A stretch of 48,249 bases of DNA from Gemmatimonadota bacterium (lineage in GTDB: Bacteria > Gemmatimonadota > Gemmatimonadetes > Gemmatimonadales > Gemmatimonadaceae), in assembly GCA_003223455.1 (NCBI GenBank), contig QHVE01000062.1, positions 1-48,249 on the forward strand, given 5' to 3'. Below the pieces are notes generated by a model that had not been told where the DNA came from, ran no database searches, and worked only from the letters and a program-made list of their open reading frames with translations. Made by a program: the position numbers and the translations under genes. Positions 31,885-41,045 of the stretch are shown in pieces; positions within the stretch are counted from its first letter, which is position 1, and every line of letters begins with the position of its first letter.

Positions 31885-32297
31885 CGCGCAATCGGATCTC
31901 GGACACGCTCGAGCAACTCGAGCAGAAGCTGAACGTCACGCAACTCGTGCGCGACAACCCGTGGCCGGCCCTCGCGCTCGCCGTCGGGGCAGGGGTGCTG
32001 CTCAGCGGTTCACGCGCCGACGTGAAGGCCGCTGCCGCCACCGTCACGGCCACGAAGGGTGCGAGCGGCCGCATCGGCACCGTGCTCGACGATCTGGTCG
32101 CGCAGGTGGTGCAGAGCTTCCACGGCGTGGTCGAGCAGCGCATCGAGGGACTCGCCACCCAGGTCAAGCAGGCGATCGGCGCCCCAGTGACGTCTCGCGG
32201 CTCGAACCTGCCCGTGACGCAGAATGCCGACTCCTCACTCGGCTTCCAGGGCGCAAACGCCGGCGACGGCGCGACGACAGCTCCACGCGCCGATTGA
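31842..32297 (+). CDS. DUF3618-family membrane-associated protein
   Basis: The product is 151 residues from the ATG at 31842, preceded by GGAGGACAAGG. The family signature is at the N-terminus: DVRRDIELTRNRISDTLEQL, then LNVTQLVRDNPWPALALAVG with a single membrane segment. The rest is an amphipathic helical region and a low-complexity tail. DUF3618 proteins are regularly encoded next to holin-X and DUF883-like genes, as here. Their exact role is unknown. A strong terminator follows. Confidence 0.85.
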   Translation: MAETTADVRRDIELTRNRISDTLEQLEQKLNVTQLVRDNPWPALALAVGAGVLLSGSRADVKAAAATVTATKGASGRIGTVLDDLVAQVVQSFHGVVEQRIEGLATQVKQAIGAPVTSRGSNLPVTQNADSSLGFQGANAGDGATTAPRAD

Positions 32298-32325
32298 GCT
32301 CGCGCTCTTTCGGTGCGTGACTGAG

Positions 32326-32361
32326 CGGGGCCGGCGCAGAGCCGGCCCCGTTTCGTTTTCT
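32326..32361 (+). terminator. Intrinsic terminator of the envelope trio
   Basis: CGGGGCCGGC, loop GCAGA, GCCGGCCCCG, then TTTCGTTTTCT. A perfect 10-bp stem plus a T-rich tail makes this the most canonical terminator in the window. Confidence 0.9.
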
Positions 32362-32415
32362 TGCGTGGGTGCGCGAATGCCGCGGGCCTTGTGACTTCAT
32401 CCGCGCACCCGCGCC

Positions 32416-33762
32416 CTAGCGCGCGTACTTGATCCACCGCGCCAGCTCGCCGAGCGACGGCTTCTTGCCGTACATCAACAGACCGACGCGATAGATCCGC
32501 CCCGACAGCCAGATCGATGCGGCGCACGCCGCCGCGACACCGGCCAGCGCGCCCACGACCTCGATCCAGGGGACCGGAACGAGGGTGATGCGCAGCGGCA
32601 TGATGATCGGCGCCGACGTCGGCAGCATCGACATCGTGCGCGCCATCGCGCTCCCGGGGTTCGCCATGATCGGCCCCATGAAGATCACCGACGACACCAG
32701 TAGCAGCATCACCGGCGTCGCCGCCTGCTGCACGTCCTCCTGACTGTTCACCATCGCGCCCACCGCCGCGAACAGCGAGGCGTAGAAGATGAATCCCAGC
32801 ACGAAGCAGAGGAACAGCGCAACGGTCGCCCACAAAGGCACCGGTGGAAGGCCCACGGCGAGCAGCCCGAGCCCCGGCGAGCCTCCGGCGCCCGGGCTGC
32901 CAGCCGCCGTGGCCACGGCCGCCGCCTGAACCTGTTCACCGAAGATGTACTGAGCGCCGTACTTCATCGCCGCGATCGACAGCACCACCCACGAGAGCAC
33001 CTGCGTGATCGCCACGAGCCCCACGCCGAGGATCTTGCCCGCGAGCAGGATGTCGGTGTTCACGCTCGACACCACCACCTCCGCCACCCGTGTGGTCTTC
33101 TCTTCGAGCACGCTGCGCATGATCGCCTGTCCATAGATCACGATCATCATGTACAGCAGCAGCGCCACCGCGTACCCGAGGAAGATGAGCCCGAGCTGCA
33201 CCCCCCTGTCGCGCCCCTTGTCGTCGATTCGCTGGGTATGCATCTCGAGTGGAAACCGCGCGAACGCCGCCACTCTCTTCGGGTCGATTCCGTCGCGCTC
33301 CATGCGCTGGGCGAGCACCTGACTGCGCACGATCCCGCGAATGGCGTCGACGTCGTTGTGCGAGTTCGCGTTGCGTCCCTCGTAGCGCACCGAGTCACCT
33401 TTCACCGTGGCCGAATCGAGGAGGAGATAGCCGAGGACCTCCTCGCGCTCCACGCGGAGCAGGGCGCGGTCCTGCGCCACCGCTGCCCCCGCGCGATCGA
33501 CAACCGTGAGGTACGGTGCGCGCGAGAGCGGGAAGCGCTCTCGGAGCCCCGCCACGACGCGCTCGCCGAGTCCCATACCTGTCGCGTCGATCACGTCGAT
33601 GTGTGCGACGTCGGGCGTGCCCTCGGCCCGTCCGCCGATCAGCCGCGGCGCGCCGGCGACGAGCAGAAAGAACACGGGTCCGAGCAGCGTGCCGAGCACG
33701 AACCACTTCGACCGCACGCGCTCGAGATACTCGCGCCGGAACACCACCAGGAGCTTAGCCAT
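32416..33762 (-). CDS. ABC-2 type permease (NatB-like)
   Basis: The product is 448 residues. One N-terminal helix (WFVLGTLLGPVFFLLVAG) is followed by a ~150-residue extracytoplasmic domain (~45-195) and then about five membrane helices: GLIFLGYAVALLLYMMIVIY, ILGVGLVAITQVLSWVVLS, WATVALFLCFVLGFIFYASL, VMLLLVSSVIFMGPIM and VVGALAGVAAACAASIWL. The EEKTTRVAEVVVSSV motif is typical of NatB-type permeases. It forms an exporter with the ATPase encoded by the overlapping upstream gene (8 nt). Family members export sodium, antibiotics or peptides; the substrate here is unknown. Confidence 0.9.
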   Translation of the reverse strand: MAKLLVVFRREYLERVRSKWFVLGTLLGPVFFLLVAGAPRLIGGRAEGTPDVAHIDVIDATGMGLGERVVAGLRERFPLSRAPYLTVVDRAGAAVAQDRALLRVEREEVLGYLLLDSATVKGDSVRYEGRNANSHNDVDAIRGIVRSQVLAQRMERDGIDPKRVAAFARFPLEMHTQRIDDKGRDRGVQLGLIFLGYAVALLLYMMIVIYGQAIMRSVLEEKTTRVAEVVVSSVNTDILLAGKILGVGLVAITQVLSWVVLSIAAMKYGAQYIFGEQVQAAAVATAAGSPGAGGSPGLGLLAVGLPPVPLWATVALFLCFVLGFIFYASLFAAVGAMVNSQEDVQQAATPVMLLLVSSVIFMGPIMANPGSAMARTMSMLPTSAPIIMPLRITLVPVPWIEVVGALAGVAAACAASIWLSGRIYRVGLLMYGKKPSLGELARWIKYAR

Positions 33763-34720
33763 GACCGGTCATCCCCTCCTCGACGCCTCGCGCGCCGACG
33801 CGCTCGAGGAAGATCTGATGCAGTGACGGGAGTACCAGCTCGAAACGCTGGATCGCCGCCCCTGTCGCCACGACGCGCCGGAGCAATTCCTGCGCGTCGG
33901 CGCCGACCGCGAGCTCCAGCTCGTAGTAGCGGTTGTTGTCGTCCACGCGTGAGACGAGCCGCCGGTCGCTCAGCACCGGCGCGACCAGATGGCGCGCCTC
34001 GCCCTCGACCGCGAGCGCCACGAACCGGCCGCTGTGGGCACTGCGCACCTCGGCCACGCCGCCGTCCAGCACCTTCTGTCCCCGCGCGATGATGCACACC
34101 GAGTCGCACAGGCGCTCGGCGTTGTCCATCATGTGCGTGCTGAAGATCACCGTCTTGCCGCGCGACTTGAGCTCGACGATCGCATCCTTCAGTGCCTGCG
34201 CGTTGATCGGATCGAGCCCCGAGAAGGGCTCGTCGAGGATCACGAGATCGGGATCGTGCACGAGCGTGCCGATGAACTGCACCTTCTGCTGCATGCCGCG
34301 CGACAGTTCGTCGATCTTGGCGAGACCCCAGTCCTTTTCCCCGTTCTTCAGGTCGAACCGGCGCAGCCACTCGTCGATTCGACGATCGGCGTCGCGCCGC
34401 TTCACCCCTTTCAGCTCGGCGAGGAAGCGCAGCACGCGGCGCACCTGCATCTTCTTGTACAGCCCGCGCTCTTCCGGGAGATAGCCGATCCGATCGGTGA
34501 TCCCGTTCGCCCGGTGCGGCTGCCCGAGCAGCGTGATGGTTCCGCTGTCGGGCACGATGATGTTGAGGATCATCCGGATCGTCGTCGTCTTGCCGGCGCC
34601 ATTCGGGCCGAGGAGCCCGTAGACGCTGCCGCGCGGAACGGCCAGTGAGAGATCGTTGACGGCGACGTGCTGGTCGTAGCGCTTGACGACGCTGCGAATG
34701 TCGATGGCGAGGTCGGACAT
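33755..34720 (-). CDS. ABC transporter ATPase (NatA-like)
   Basis: The product is 321 residues from the ATG at 34720. Walker A is LLGPNGAGKTTTIRM (~38-52), the signature DELSRGMQQKVQF, Walker B LVILDEPFSGLDP and the switch His in FSTHMMDNAE. YLPEERGLYKKMQV is typical of the NatA/DUF4162 group. A C-terminal extension of ~95 residues (from ~225) matches the DUF4162-like accessory domain. It energises the ABC-2 permease encoded by the next, overlapping gene. It is divergent from the wtpA gene across 96 nt. Confidence 0.93.
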   Translation of the reverse strand: MSDLAIDIRSVVKRYDQHVAVNDLSLAVPRGSVYGLLGPNGAGKTTTIRMILNIIVPDSGTITLLGQPHRANGITDRIGYLPEERGLYKKMQVRRVLRFLAELKGVKRRDADRRIDEWLRRFDLKNGEKDWGLAKIDELSRGMQQKVQFIGTLVHDPDLVILDEPFSGLDPINAQALKDAIVELKSRGKTVIFSTHMMDNAERLCDSVCIIARGQKVLDGGVAEVRSAHSGRFVALAVEGEARHLVAPVLSDRRLVSRVDDNNRYYELELAVGADAQELLRRVVATGAAIQRFELVLPSLHQIFLERVGARGVEEGMTGHG

Positions 34721-34816
34721 GATGGAGCGAAGGAGCCGGTCGAGGCGCACGTGCGGGCATCTGCAGGCGCAGTCCGGCACTTGCCCAGTCTGTCGTCGTG
34801 CAACGAGATTCGCCAC

Positions 34817-35758
34817 ATGCGGCTGCCTGGAATCGCACTTCTCGTCGCGTCGCTCGCGCTCACGCGTCCCCGCGAGGCCGCCGCGGCATCGGTCGCCGAC
34901 ACGGTCGTCGTCTTCACGGCCGCCAGTCTCGCCGTGCCGATCCGGGCGGCGCTCGACAGCTTCGCGCGCCAGACGGGCGTCGTGGTGCAGCAGGAGAACG
35001 GGGCGTCGCTCGAGCTGGCGCGCCGCGTCACCGAGCTGCGTCGCGTGCCCGATGTGATCGCACTCGCCGATCAGGAGGTGTTCCCGCAGCTGCTCGTGCC
35101 GCGCGCGACGTCGTGGTACGTGCGGTTCGCCCGTAACCGCATGGTCGTCGCCTTCACCGACCGATCGAACGGAGCGGCGCAGCTCACGCCATCCAGCTGG
35201 TATCGCGTGCTTTCGCGGCGGGACGTGCGGGTCGGGCGCAGTGATCCGCGGCTCGCACCAGTGGGATACCGTACCCTGCTGCTGTACCAGCTCGCCGAGA
35301 CGTACTACCGCCTTCCGGGTCTCGCCGCTCGGCTCGAGGCACGCACGCCGCCGGCGCTGATCCGCGCCAACGCGTCCGAGCTCGTCGCGCTTCTTCAGGC
35401 GGCGGAGCTGGACTACATCGTCGACTACGAATCACTCGCGCGCGCCAACCGGCTGCGCTTCGTCGCACTCCCGCCGCAGATCGACCTCGGCGATCCGGCA
35501 CGAGCGAGCGAGTACGCGCGCGCGCGGGTGCGCGTGGCGCGCCGGACCGACACCACGACCTATGCAGGCGGACCGATCGTGTACGCCGCGAGCGTGCCGC
35601 GCGACGCGCCCCATCCTGCGGCGGGGCAACGGTTCCTGCGGTACCTCATCTCGTCGGCGGGGCAGACCGTGCTGCGCGCCCACGCCGTGGACGCGTTGCC
35701 CGTCCCAGAGCTGGTAGGAGACTCCGTGCCGCCGGCGCTTCGCGCGACGCGCCGGTGA
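34817..35758 (+). CDS. wtpA: Tungstate/molybdate-binding periplasmic protein
   Basis: The product is 313 residues with a signal peptide (residues 1-23, ending REAAAA). It resembles the archaeal-type WtpA family rather than bacterial ModA. The family pattern is VVFTAASLAVPIRAAL with the ligand-binding Ser, ENGASLELARRVTEL, PDVIALADQEVFPQLLVP, WYVRFARNRMVVAFTD and the later GRSDPRLAPVGYR loop. It captures the oxyanion and hands it to WtpB. The next gene starts at a GTG that overlaps its stop (GTGA), so wtpABC is a tight operon. No canonical ModE site was seen in the 96-nt divergent gap. Confidence 0.85.
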   Translation: MRLPGIALLVASLALTRPREAAAASVADTVVVFTAASLAVPIRAALDSFARQTGVVVQQENGASLELARRVTELRRVPDVIALADQEVFPQLLVPRATSWYVRFARNRMVVAFTDRSNGAAQLTPSSWYRVLSRRDVRVGRSDPRLAPVGYRTLLLYQLAETYYRLPGLAARLEARTPPALIRANASELVALLQAAELDYIVDYESLARANRLRFVALPPQIDLGDPARASEYARARVRVARRTDTTTYAGGPIVYAASVPRDAPHPAAGQRFLRYLISSAGQTVLRAHAVDALPVPELVGDSVPPALRATRR

Positions 35759-36573
35759 GCTCGGTCGCGGAGCGCGGCCGCGGTGCGCATCGCGTCGCCG
35801 CGGCCGGTGTCGTGCTCGGTGCGCTGCTGCTGCTGGCCCTCCTCGGGCTGCCGATCGTCGTGCTGCTGCTGCGCGGGGGCCTGTCGGGTCTCGCGCAGCT
35901 CGGCGCCGACCGCGAGCTGCGCTCGGCGCTCTGGCTCACGGCGCAGACGGCGACCGCCGCCACGCTCGTCGCCGGCGTGCTCGGAACGCCACTCGCCTAC
36001 CTGCTGGCGCGCGACCGCATGCCGGCGGGCGCGCTGGTGGGAGCGCTGCTCGATCTGCCGCTGCTCATCCCGCATCCCGTTGCCGGGATGGCGCTGCTGC
36101 TCGCCTTCGGGCGCGCCAGCCCGGCCGGCACCGCGCTCGCGCAGCTCGGCCTCGCGGTCGTGGGATCGCGTACGGGGATCGTGCTCGCGATGCTCTTCGT
36201 CGCCGCGCCGCTCTACGTGAGCGCGGCGCGCGAGGCGATCGCCCGCGTCGACGAGCGCTACGAATCGGTTGCCCGCACGCTCGGGGATACGCCCATCCGC
36301 GCCGCGTGGCGTATCACGCGCCCGCTTGCCGGCCGCGGGCTGGTCGCCGCCGCGGTCGTCATGTGGGCGCGCGCGGTGAGCGAATTCGGCGCGATCGTGA
36401 TCCTCACCTACAATCCGAAGGTCGCGAGCGTGTTGAGCTACGACCGGTTCACCGGCGAGGGACTCGACGCGGCGCTTCCGGTGGCTGCCGTGCTCGTGAT
36501 TCTCGCGCTCGTCCCGCTGCTCGTGCTGCGCTCGCTCCGCGCGGGCACGGCCCTGGGCGAGCCGGCACGATGA
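35755..36573 (+). CDS. wtpB: Tungstate/molybdate ABC permease
   Basis: The product is 272 residues from the overlapping GTG. About six membrane helices, with the binding-protein-dependent permease EAA loop in ARVDERYESVARTLGDTPIR (a VARTLG-type EAA motif), and the ModB/WtpB features PLLIPHPVAGMALLLAFG and RAVSEFGAIVILTYNP. It forms the membrane channel with the WtpC dimer. Its stop overlaps the wtpC start (ATGA). Confidence 0.9.
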   Translation: MSSVAERGRGAHRVAAAGVVLGALLLLALLGLPIVVLLLRGGLSGLAQLGADRELRSALWLTAQTATAATLVAGVLGTPLAYLLARDRMPAGALVGALLDLPLLIPHPVAGMALLLAFGRASPAGTALAQLGLAVVGSRTGIVLAMLFVAAPLYVSAAREAIARVDERYESVARTLGDTPIRAAWRITRPLAGRGLVAAAVVMWARAVSEFGAIVILTYNPKVASVLSYDRFTGEGLDAALPVAAVLVILALVPLLVLRSLRAGTALGEPAR

Positions 36574-37616
36574 TCGAGGTCGCCGCGCTGGAGACGCGCG
36601 CCGGCGCGTTCGCCTTGCGCGACGTCTCGTTCTCGCTGCCGCGCGGCGCGTGGGGGATCGTGCTCGGCTCGGCCGGCGCGGGAAAGACGACGCTCCTCGA
36701 GACCATCGCCGGAGTGAGACCTGCGGCGGCGGGCCGCGTGCGGCTCCGCGGTGCGGACGTGACCGACGTGCCCCCCGAGCGCCGCGGCGTCGGCATCGTG
36801 TATCAGCACGCACTGCTCTTTCCGCATCTCACGGTCGAGGAGAACGTGCGCTACGGCGCACACGACCCCGAGCACGCGATCGCGCTCGCACGGCGGCTCG
36901 GAGCTGGGCAACTGCTCGGGCGTGGCGTGCGCGAGCTGAGCGGGGGCGAGCGCCAGATCGTGGCATTGGCCCGCGCGCTCGCGCCTCGGCCCGACATCCT
37001 GCTGCTCGACGAGCCGTTCGCCGCCGTCGATCCGCGGGGGCGGACGCGCCTGCGTCGCGAGCTGCGCGCACTGCAGCGCGAGCTCTCCCTCACCGTGCTG
37101 CACGTCACGCATGACTTCGGAGAGGCGGGGACCCTCGGCGACCTCGCGATCCTGCTCGACGGCGGGCGCATGGTGCAGGCAGCGCCACCGGAGACGCTGT
37201 TCCGCCGGCCGGCGTCGGCAGCCGCGGCCGAATTCCTTGGCGCGGAGAACGTGTACGCCGGCAGCGCCACGCCGCTCGAGGCCGGCGCGGACGACGAGGC
37301 GGGCACGATGCGCTTCCGAGCCGGCTCGCTCGAGCTCGTCGGCGTGGGTGAGACGGGCGCCGTCGCGCACGCGGTGATCCGGGGCGAGGACGTCGTGCTG
37401 GCGCGCGAGCACGGCGGCACGAGCTCTGCGAGAAACGTCCTCGAGGGCGTCGTCGCCGAGGTGGTGCGGCACGGCGCCCTTGCGCGAGTCACGCTCGAAG
37501 TGGGAGAGCTCCCACTCGTGGCGACGGTTACAGCCGGGTCCGTCTCAGAGCTCGGCCTGTTGCCCGGCTCGCGCGCAGTGGCGACAATAAAGGCGACGGC
37601 GGTGCATCTCTGTTGA
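36570..37616 (+). CDS. wtpC: Tungstate/molybdate ABC ATPase
   Basis: The product is 348 residues from the ATG overlapping the wtpB stop. Walker A is GSAGAGKTTLLE (~34-45), Q-loop GIVYQHALLFPHLT, signature VRELSGGERQIVAL, Walker B ILLLDEPFAAVDP and H-loop LHVTHDFGEA. The C-terminal ~65 residues (SARNVLEGVVAEVV, then LVATVTAGSVSELGL) form a TOBE/Mop-like oxyanion-binding domain that in ModC/WtpC allows trans-inhibition by molybdate or tungstate. It completes the importer; no molybdenum- or tungsten-cofactor enzyme is encoded in the window. Confidence 0.9.
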   Translation: MIEVAALETRAGAFALRDVSFSLPRGAWGIVLGSAGAGKTTLLETIAGVRPAAAGRVRLRGADVTDVPPERRGVGIVYQHALLFPHLTVEENVRYGAHDPEHAIALARRLGAGQLLGRGVRELSGGERQIVALARALAPRPDILLLDEPFAAVDPRGRTRLRRELRALQRELSLTVLHVTHDFGEAGTLGDLAILLDGGRMVQAAPPETLFRRPASAAAAEFLGAENVYAGSATPLEAGADDEAGTMRFRAGSLELVGVGETGAVAHAVIRGEDVVLAREHGGTSSARNVLEGVVAEVVRHGALARVTLEVGELPLVATVTAGSVSELGLLPGSRAVATIKATAVHLC

Positions 37617-37632
37617 TCGAGGCTCCGCGTTG

Positions 37633-37661
37633 TTGCTCGTCGGACGCGCGAGGCGTCTAAT
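37633..37661 (+). promoter_or_regulatory. Candidate promoter for the polysaccharide region
   Basis: TTGCTC (37633-37638), 17-nt spacer, TCTAAT (37656-37661), 50 nt before the first gene of the glycan cluster. The spacing and the -10 box are good. Confidence 0.45.
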
Positions 37662-37711
37662 GAGCCGAGGCAGGCGTATACCGCCTCCCGCACCGATTCA
37701 GCCGCAACTCA

Positions 37712-39403
37712 ATGCCCCCACGAAAGATCGCGGTGATCGCCGGTGCGGGTCCCGCCGGTCTCACGGCCGCCTTCGAGCTACTCGCGCGCACGGACGTCCA
37801 CCCCGTGGTCTTCGAGCGCACGCACGCGATCGGCGGCATCGCGCAGACCTACAACTACAAGGGCAACCGGATCGACATCGGCGGCCACCGCTTCTTCTCG
37901 AAAGATCAGCGGGTCATGTCCTGGTGGTTCTCGATGATGCCTCGCCAGGGCAAGCCAGCCGCCGATACGGCAGAGCTGGGTCACGACATCGATTACGTCG
38001 CGGAGTCCGTGGTACGCCGATTCGCTCCCGAGCTGACGGACGAGTCGGACGGAGATGGCGACGGCGGCACGGCCGTAGCGGGCGGCGTGAGGATGCGCGA
38101 GGAGCGCCGGCTCGCCCCCGATCCGGAGACCACGGACGAGGTGCTGCTGCACCGTCCGCGCCTCTCGCGCATCTACTACAAGCGGCACTTCTTCCCGTAC
38201 CCGATCGGGATCACGCTCACGGTCGCACGCCGCCTCGGGCTCCTGAACACGGCGCTGATCGGGATGAGCTACCTGAAGGCGCAGGCCTTTCCGAAGCAGG
38301 ACGAGACTTTCCTCGACGCCTTCTTCATCAACCGCTTCGGCCGACGCCTCTACGAGACCTTCTTCCGCGACTACACGGAGAAGGTGTGGGGTGTGCGGTG
38401 CGACGAGATCCGCGCCGACTGGGGCGCGCAGCGCGTGAAGGGCCTGTCGCTCAAGAAGGCCGTCGTGCACGCCGTGAAGGATCTCCTCTCGAGCGACTTC
38501 CAGAAGGCGCAGGAAGAGCGCGAGACGAGCCTCATCACGCGCTTCTTCTACCCGAAGCTCGGACCCGGGCAGATGTGGGAGATCGTCGCGGGCGAGATCT
38601 CGAAGGCCGGTGGCGAGATCCGGCACGGGTATTCCGTCGTCGGCGTCACGACCGAGGGCGACCGCGTCACCGAGGTGGAGGTCGAGGAAGTGGCGACGGG
38701 TACGCGCTCGCGCGTGGCCTGCGACTACTTCTTCTCGACCATGCCCGTGAAGGAGCTCGTGAAGCAGACGACGCCGCCGCCGCCGGCGGAGGTGCGCAAG
38801 GTCGCGAACGGGCTCGTGTACCGCGACTTCCTCACCGTCGGGCTGCTGCTGAAGAAGCTCCATGTGCAGGTGAAGGGCTCGAAGCCCGCGACCACGGTGG
38901 AGGACAACTGGATCTACGTGCAGGACGGCGGTGTGCAGGTGGGACGCATCCAGGTGTTCAACAACTGGAGCCCCTACATGGTGGCCGATCGCAAGAACAC
39001 CGTCTGGATCGGCCTCGAGTACTTCGTGAACGAGGGCGAGAAGCTCTGGAACATGGCGGACGCCGATCTGATCGAGCTGGGGACGAAGGAGCTCGAGCGC
39101 ATCGGGTTCATCAAGCGCGAGGACGTGGTGGACGGTTGTGTGCTGCGCATGCCCAAGGCGTACCCGGCGTACTTCGGGACGTACGACCAGCTCGACGTCG
39201 TGCGCGACTGGTCGCTCGGGATCCAGAACCTGTTTCTCGTCGGGCGGAACGGCATGCACCGGTACAACAACCAGGACCATAGCATGCTCACCGCGATGAT
39301 GGCGGTGGACAACATCGCCGAGGGCCGCACGGACCACGCGAACCTGTGGGACGTGAACCTCGACATGGTCTACCACGAGGAGAAGACGGAGCCGACGACG
39401 TAG
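37712..39403 (+). CDS. FAD-dependent oxidoreductase, UDP-galactopyranose-mutase/amine-oxidase-like
   Basis: The product is 563 residues. The N-terminal Rossmann motif [15 protein letters not shown] (~10-24) with the acidic end of strand 2 ([11 protein letters not shown]) binds [20 protein letters not shown] and the C-terminal [20 protein letters not shown] complete the NAD(P)-binding-8/amine oxidase pattern. An acidic, Gly-rich insertion ([10 protein letters not shown]) lies near residue 115. Similar proteins are found beside glycosyltransferases in exopolysaccharide clusters. The reaction is unknown: a ring-contracting mutase is possible, but typical mutase residues could not be assigned. 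The next gene begins 5 nt downstream. Confidence 0.8.
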   Translation: MPPRKIAVIAGAGPAGLTAAFELLARTDVHPVVFERTHAIGGIAQTYNYKGNRIDIGGHRFFSKDQRVMSWWFSMMPRQGKPAADTAELGHDIDYVAESVVRRFAPELTDESDGDGDGGTAVAGGVRMREERRLAPDPETTDEVLLHRPRLSRIYYKRHFFPYPIGITLTVARRLGLLNTALIGMSYLKAQAFPKQDETFLDAFFINRFGRRLYETFFRDYTEKVWGVRCDEIRADWGAQRVKGLSLKKAVVHAVKDLLSSDFQKAQEERETSLITRFFYPKLGPGQMWEIVAGEISKAGGEIRHGYSVVGVTTEGDRVTEVEVEEVATGTRSRVACDYFFSTMPVKELVKQTTPPPPAEVRKVANGLVYRDFLTVGLLLKKLHVQVKGSKPATTVEDNWIYVQDGGVQVGRIQVFNNWSPYMVADRKNTVWIGLEYFVNEGEKLWNMADADLIELGTKELERIGFIKREDVVDGCVLRMPKAYPAYFGTYDQLDVVRDWSLGIQNLFLVGRNGMHRYNNQDHSMLTAMMAVDNIAEGRTDHANLWDVNLDMVYHEEKTEPTT

Positions 39404-39407
39404 CGCG

Positions 39408-41045
39408 ATGCGCTTCCTCGTCGTGGTTCTCCTGACCGCGCTCGTCGCCATCCTCGAGCGCGGCCGTCTTTCATCCCGGCTCGGCGGCGTGCAGCGCACG
39501 CTCGAGTCGCCGGGGGCGCCGCTCGCGTTCGGGCTCGTGTTCGGCGCGATCGTCTGGTGGTCGTGGGGGCAGGTGCACCCGTACGGATTGCTGCACGACG
39601 AGCTCGCGTACGTCCTGCAGGCGAAGCTGTTCGTGAGCGGGCGGTGGACCGCGCCGGCGCCGCCGATGCCGGAGTTCTTCGGCCAGGCGCACGTGCTGAA
39701 CGATCCAGTCGTCGCCTCGAAGTATCCGCCAGGGCATTCCCTGCTGCTGGCGATCGGGCAGCTGTTCGGCGCGCCAGCGCTCGTCGTCGCCGCGCTTGCG
39801 GTGCTGCGCGGAGCGCTCACGTTCGCCATCGCGCGCCGGCTCACCAACGGCGCCATCGCCCTCGGCACGGGGATGTTCCTGCTGCACGGGCAGTCGCTGT
39901 ACTTCGGCGCGAGCTTCTTCTCCGAGACGACGACAGGCGCGATGCTGCTCGTCGCATGGTACGCGCTCCTGCGCTGGCGCGACGAGGGCGGCCGCGGATG
40001 GATGGCGCTCGTCGCCCTCGCCGTGGGCTGGTGCGCGATCACGCGACCGTACAGCGCTGTGCTGTTCGCGCTGCCCATCGCGTTCGTGGTGCTTCGCCAG
40101 ATCGCGCGCACCCGTCGGTGGCGGGAGCTCGGTGTCGGGCTCGCCGTCGGCACCGCAGTGCTCGCGATCCTCCCGCTCTGGAGCGCGCGCACCACCGGCG
40201 ACTGGCGCGTCTCGCCGTTGGCCGTCTACATGCGCGACTACATGCCGTTCGACCGGCCGCACTTCGGCTACGACCCTACTCCGCCGCGGCGCACGCCGCC
40301 CCCCGACCTCGCGTTCGTGAACGCGTCGCTCGACTCGGTGCAGCGGGAGCACACGCTGGAGGCGGTGCCGAAGATCGCCCGCGAGCGATGGAGATTCCTC
40401 GCGCTGCAGAGCTGGTTCGAGCCGGTCTCCGAGACTGGCTTCGCCCTGCTTGGCCTCGTCGCCGCGCCGGCGGCGGCGCTCGTCGGGGCGGCCACGGTGC
40501 TCTTCGTCTTCGTCGGCTATCTGGCTCACCCCACGTGGCCGGACTGGACGATCTACTACATGGAGACCGCGCCCGTCTTCGCCTTCTATGCGGTGTGCGG
40601 CTTCACCCTGGTCCTGCGCGCGCTCACGCGAGAGCACGGGCGCACGCGTGAGTGGACGTGGGCACGCGGGCCACGTGCCACCTTCGCGCTGCTCGCCAGC
40701 CTCGTCTTCGTCCTGCCGGTCATCGGGCTCGAGATCCGCTTCTCTCGCCGCCAGCATCTCGGCAACGCGAACTTCCCCCGCTTGTTCGCCCAGGCCGTCG
40801 CGCAGCTGCCGCCGCGATCCATCCTGTTCGTGCACCACGCGAAGACGCACGAGGGGCACTGGAGCCTCGTGACCAACGACGCGGACTTCGCCACCGCGCG
40901 CACGTGGATTGCCTACGATCGCGGTGACTCCCTGAACGCGGAACTGCTGCGAAGAGTCCCCGATCGCAGTGCCTTCCTGTTCGACGAGAACCGCAAGTCG
41001 ATCGATCCGTACCAACCCCTCGGCACGGCGTTGAGCAAGCGATGA
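39408..41045 (+). CDS. Polytopic GT-C-type glycosyltransferase-like protein A
   Basis: The product is 545 residues with about ten transmembrane helices. The first periplasmic loop carries LLHDELAYVLQAKLF, fitting the acidic D/E metal-binding site of GT-C enzymes (GT39/PMT-like), followed by DPVVASKYPPGHSLLL, also typical of that superfamily. The C-terminal ~110 residues form a soluble domain (PRSILFVHHAKTHEGHW). Such enzymes transfer sugars from polyprenyl-phosphate donors on the outer face of the inner membrane. The ATGA overlap with the next gene implies a joint role. Confidence 0.75.
   Translation: MRFLVVVLLTALVAILERGRLSSRLGGVQRTLESPGAPLAFGLVFGAIVWWSWGQVHPYGLLHDELAYVLQAKLFVSGRWTAPAPPMPEFFGQAHVLNDPVVASKYPPGHSLLLAIGQLFGAPALVVAALAVLRGALTFAIARRLTNGAIALGTGMFLLHGQSLYFGASFFSETTTGAMLLVAWYALLRWRDEGGRGWMALVALAVGWCAITRPYSAVLFALPIAFVVLRQIARTRRWRELGVGLAVGTAVLAILPLWSARTTGDWRVSPLAVYMRDYMPFDRPHFGYDPTPPRRTPPPDLAFVNASLDSVQREHTLEAVPKIARERWRFLALQSWFEPVSETGFALLGLVAAPAAALVGAATVLFVFVGYLAHPTWPDWTIYYMETAPVFAFYAVCGFTLVLRALTREHGRTREWTWARGPRATFALLASLVFVLPVIGLEIRFSRRQHLGNANFPRLFAQAVAQLPPRSILFVHHAKTHEGHWSLVTNDADFATARTWIAYDRGDSLNAELLRRVPDRSAFLFDENRKSIDPYQPLGTALSKR

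Noticed and set aside
37778-40195. 805-residue open frame on the minus strand
   Set aside because: It is opposite the FAD oxidoreductase gene and the start of the first GT-C-like gene; the composition is low-complexity and no motifs were found.
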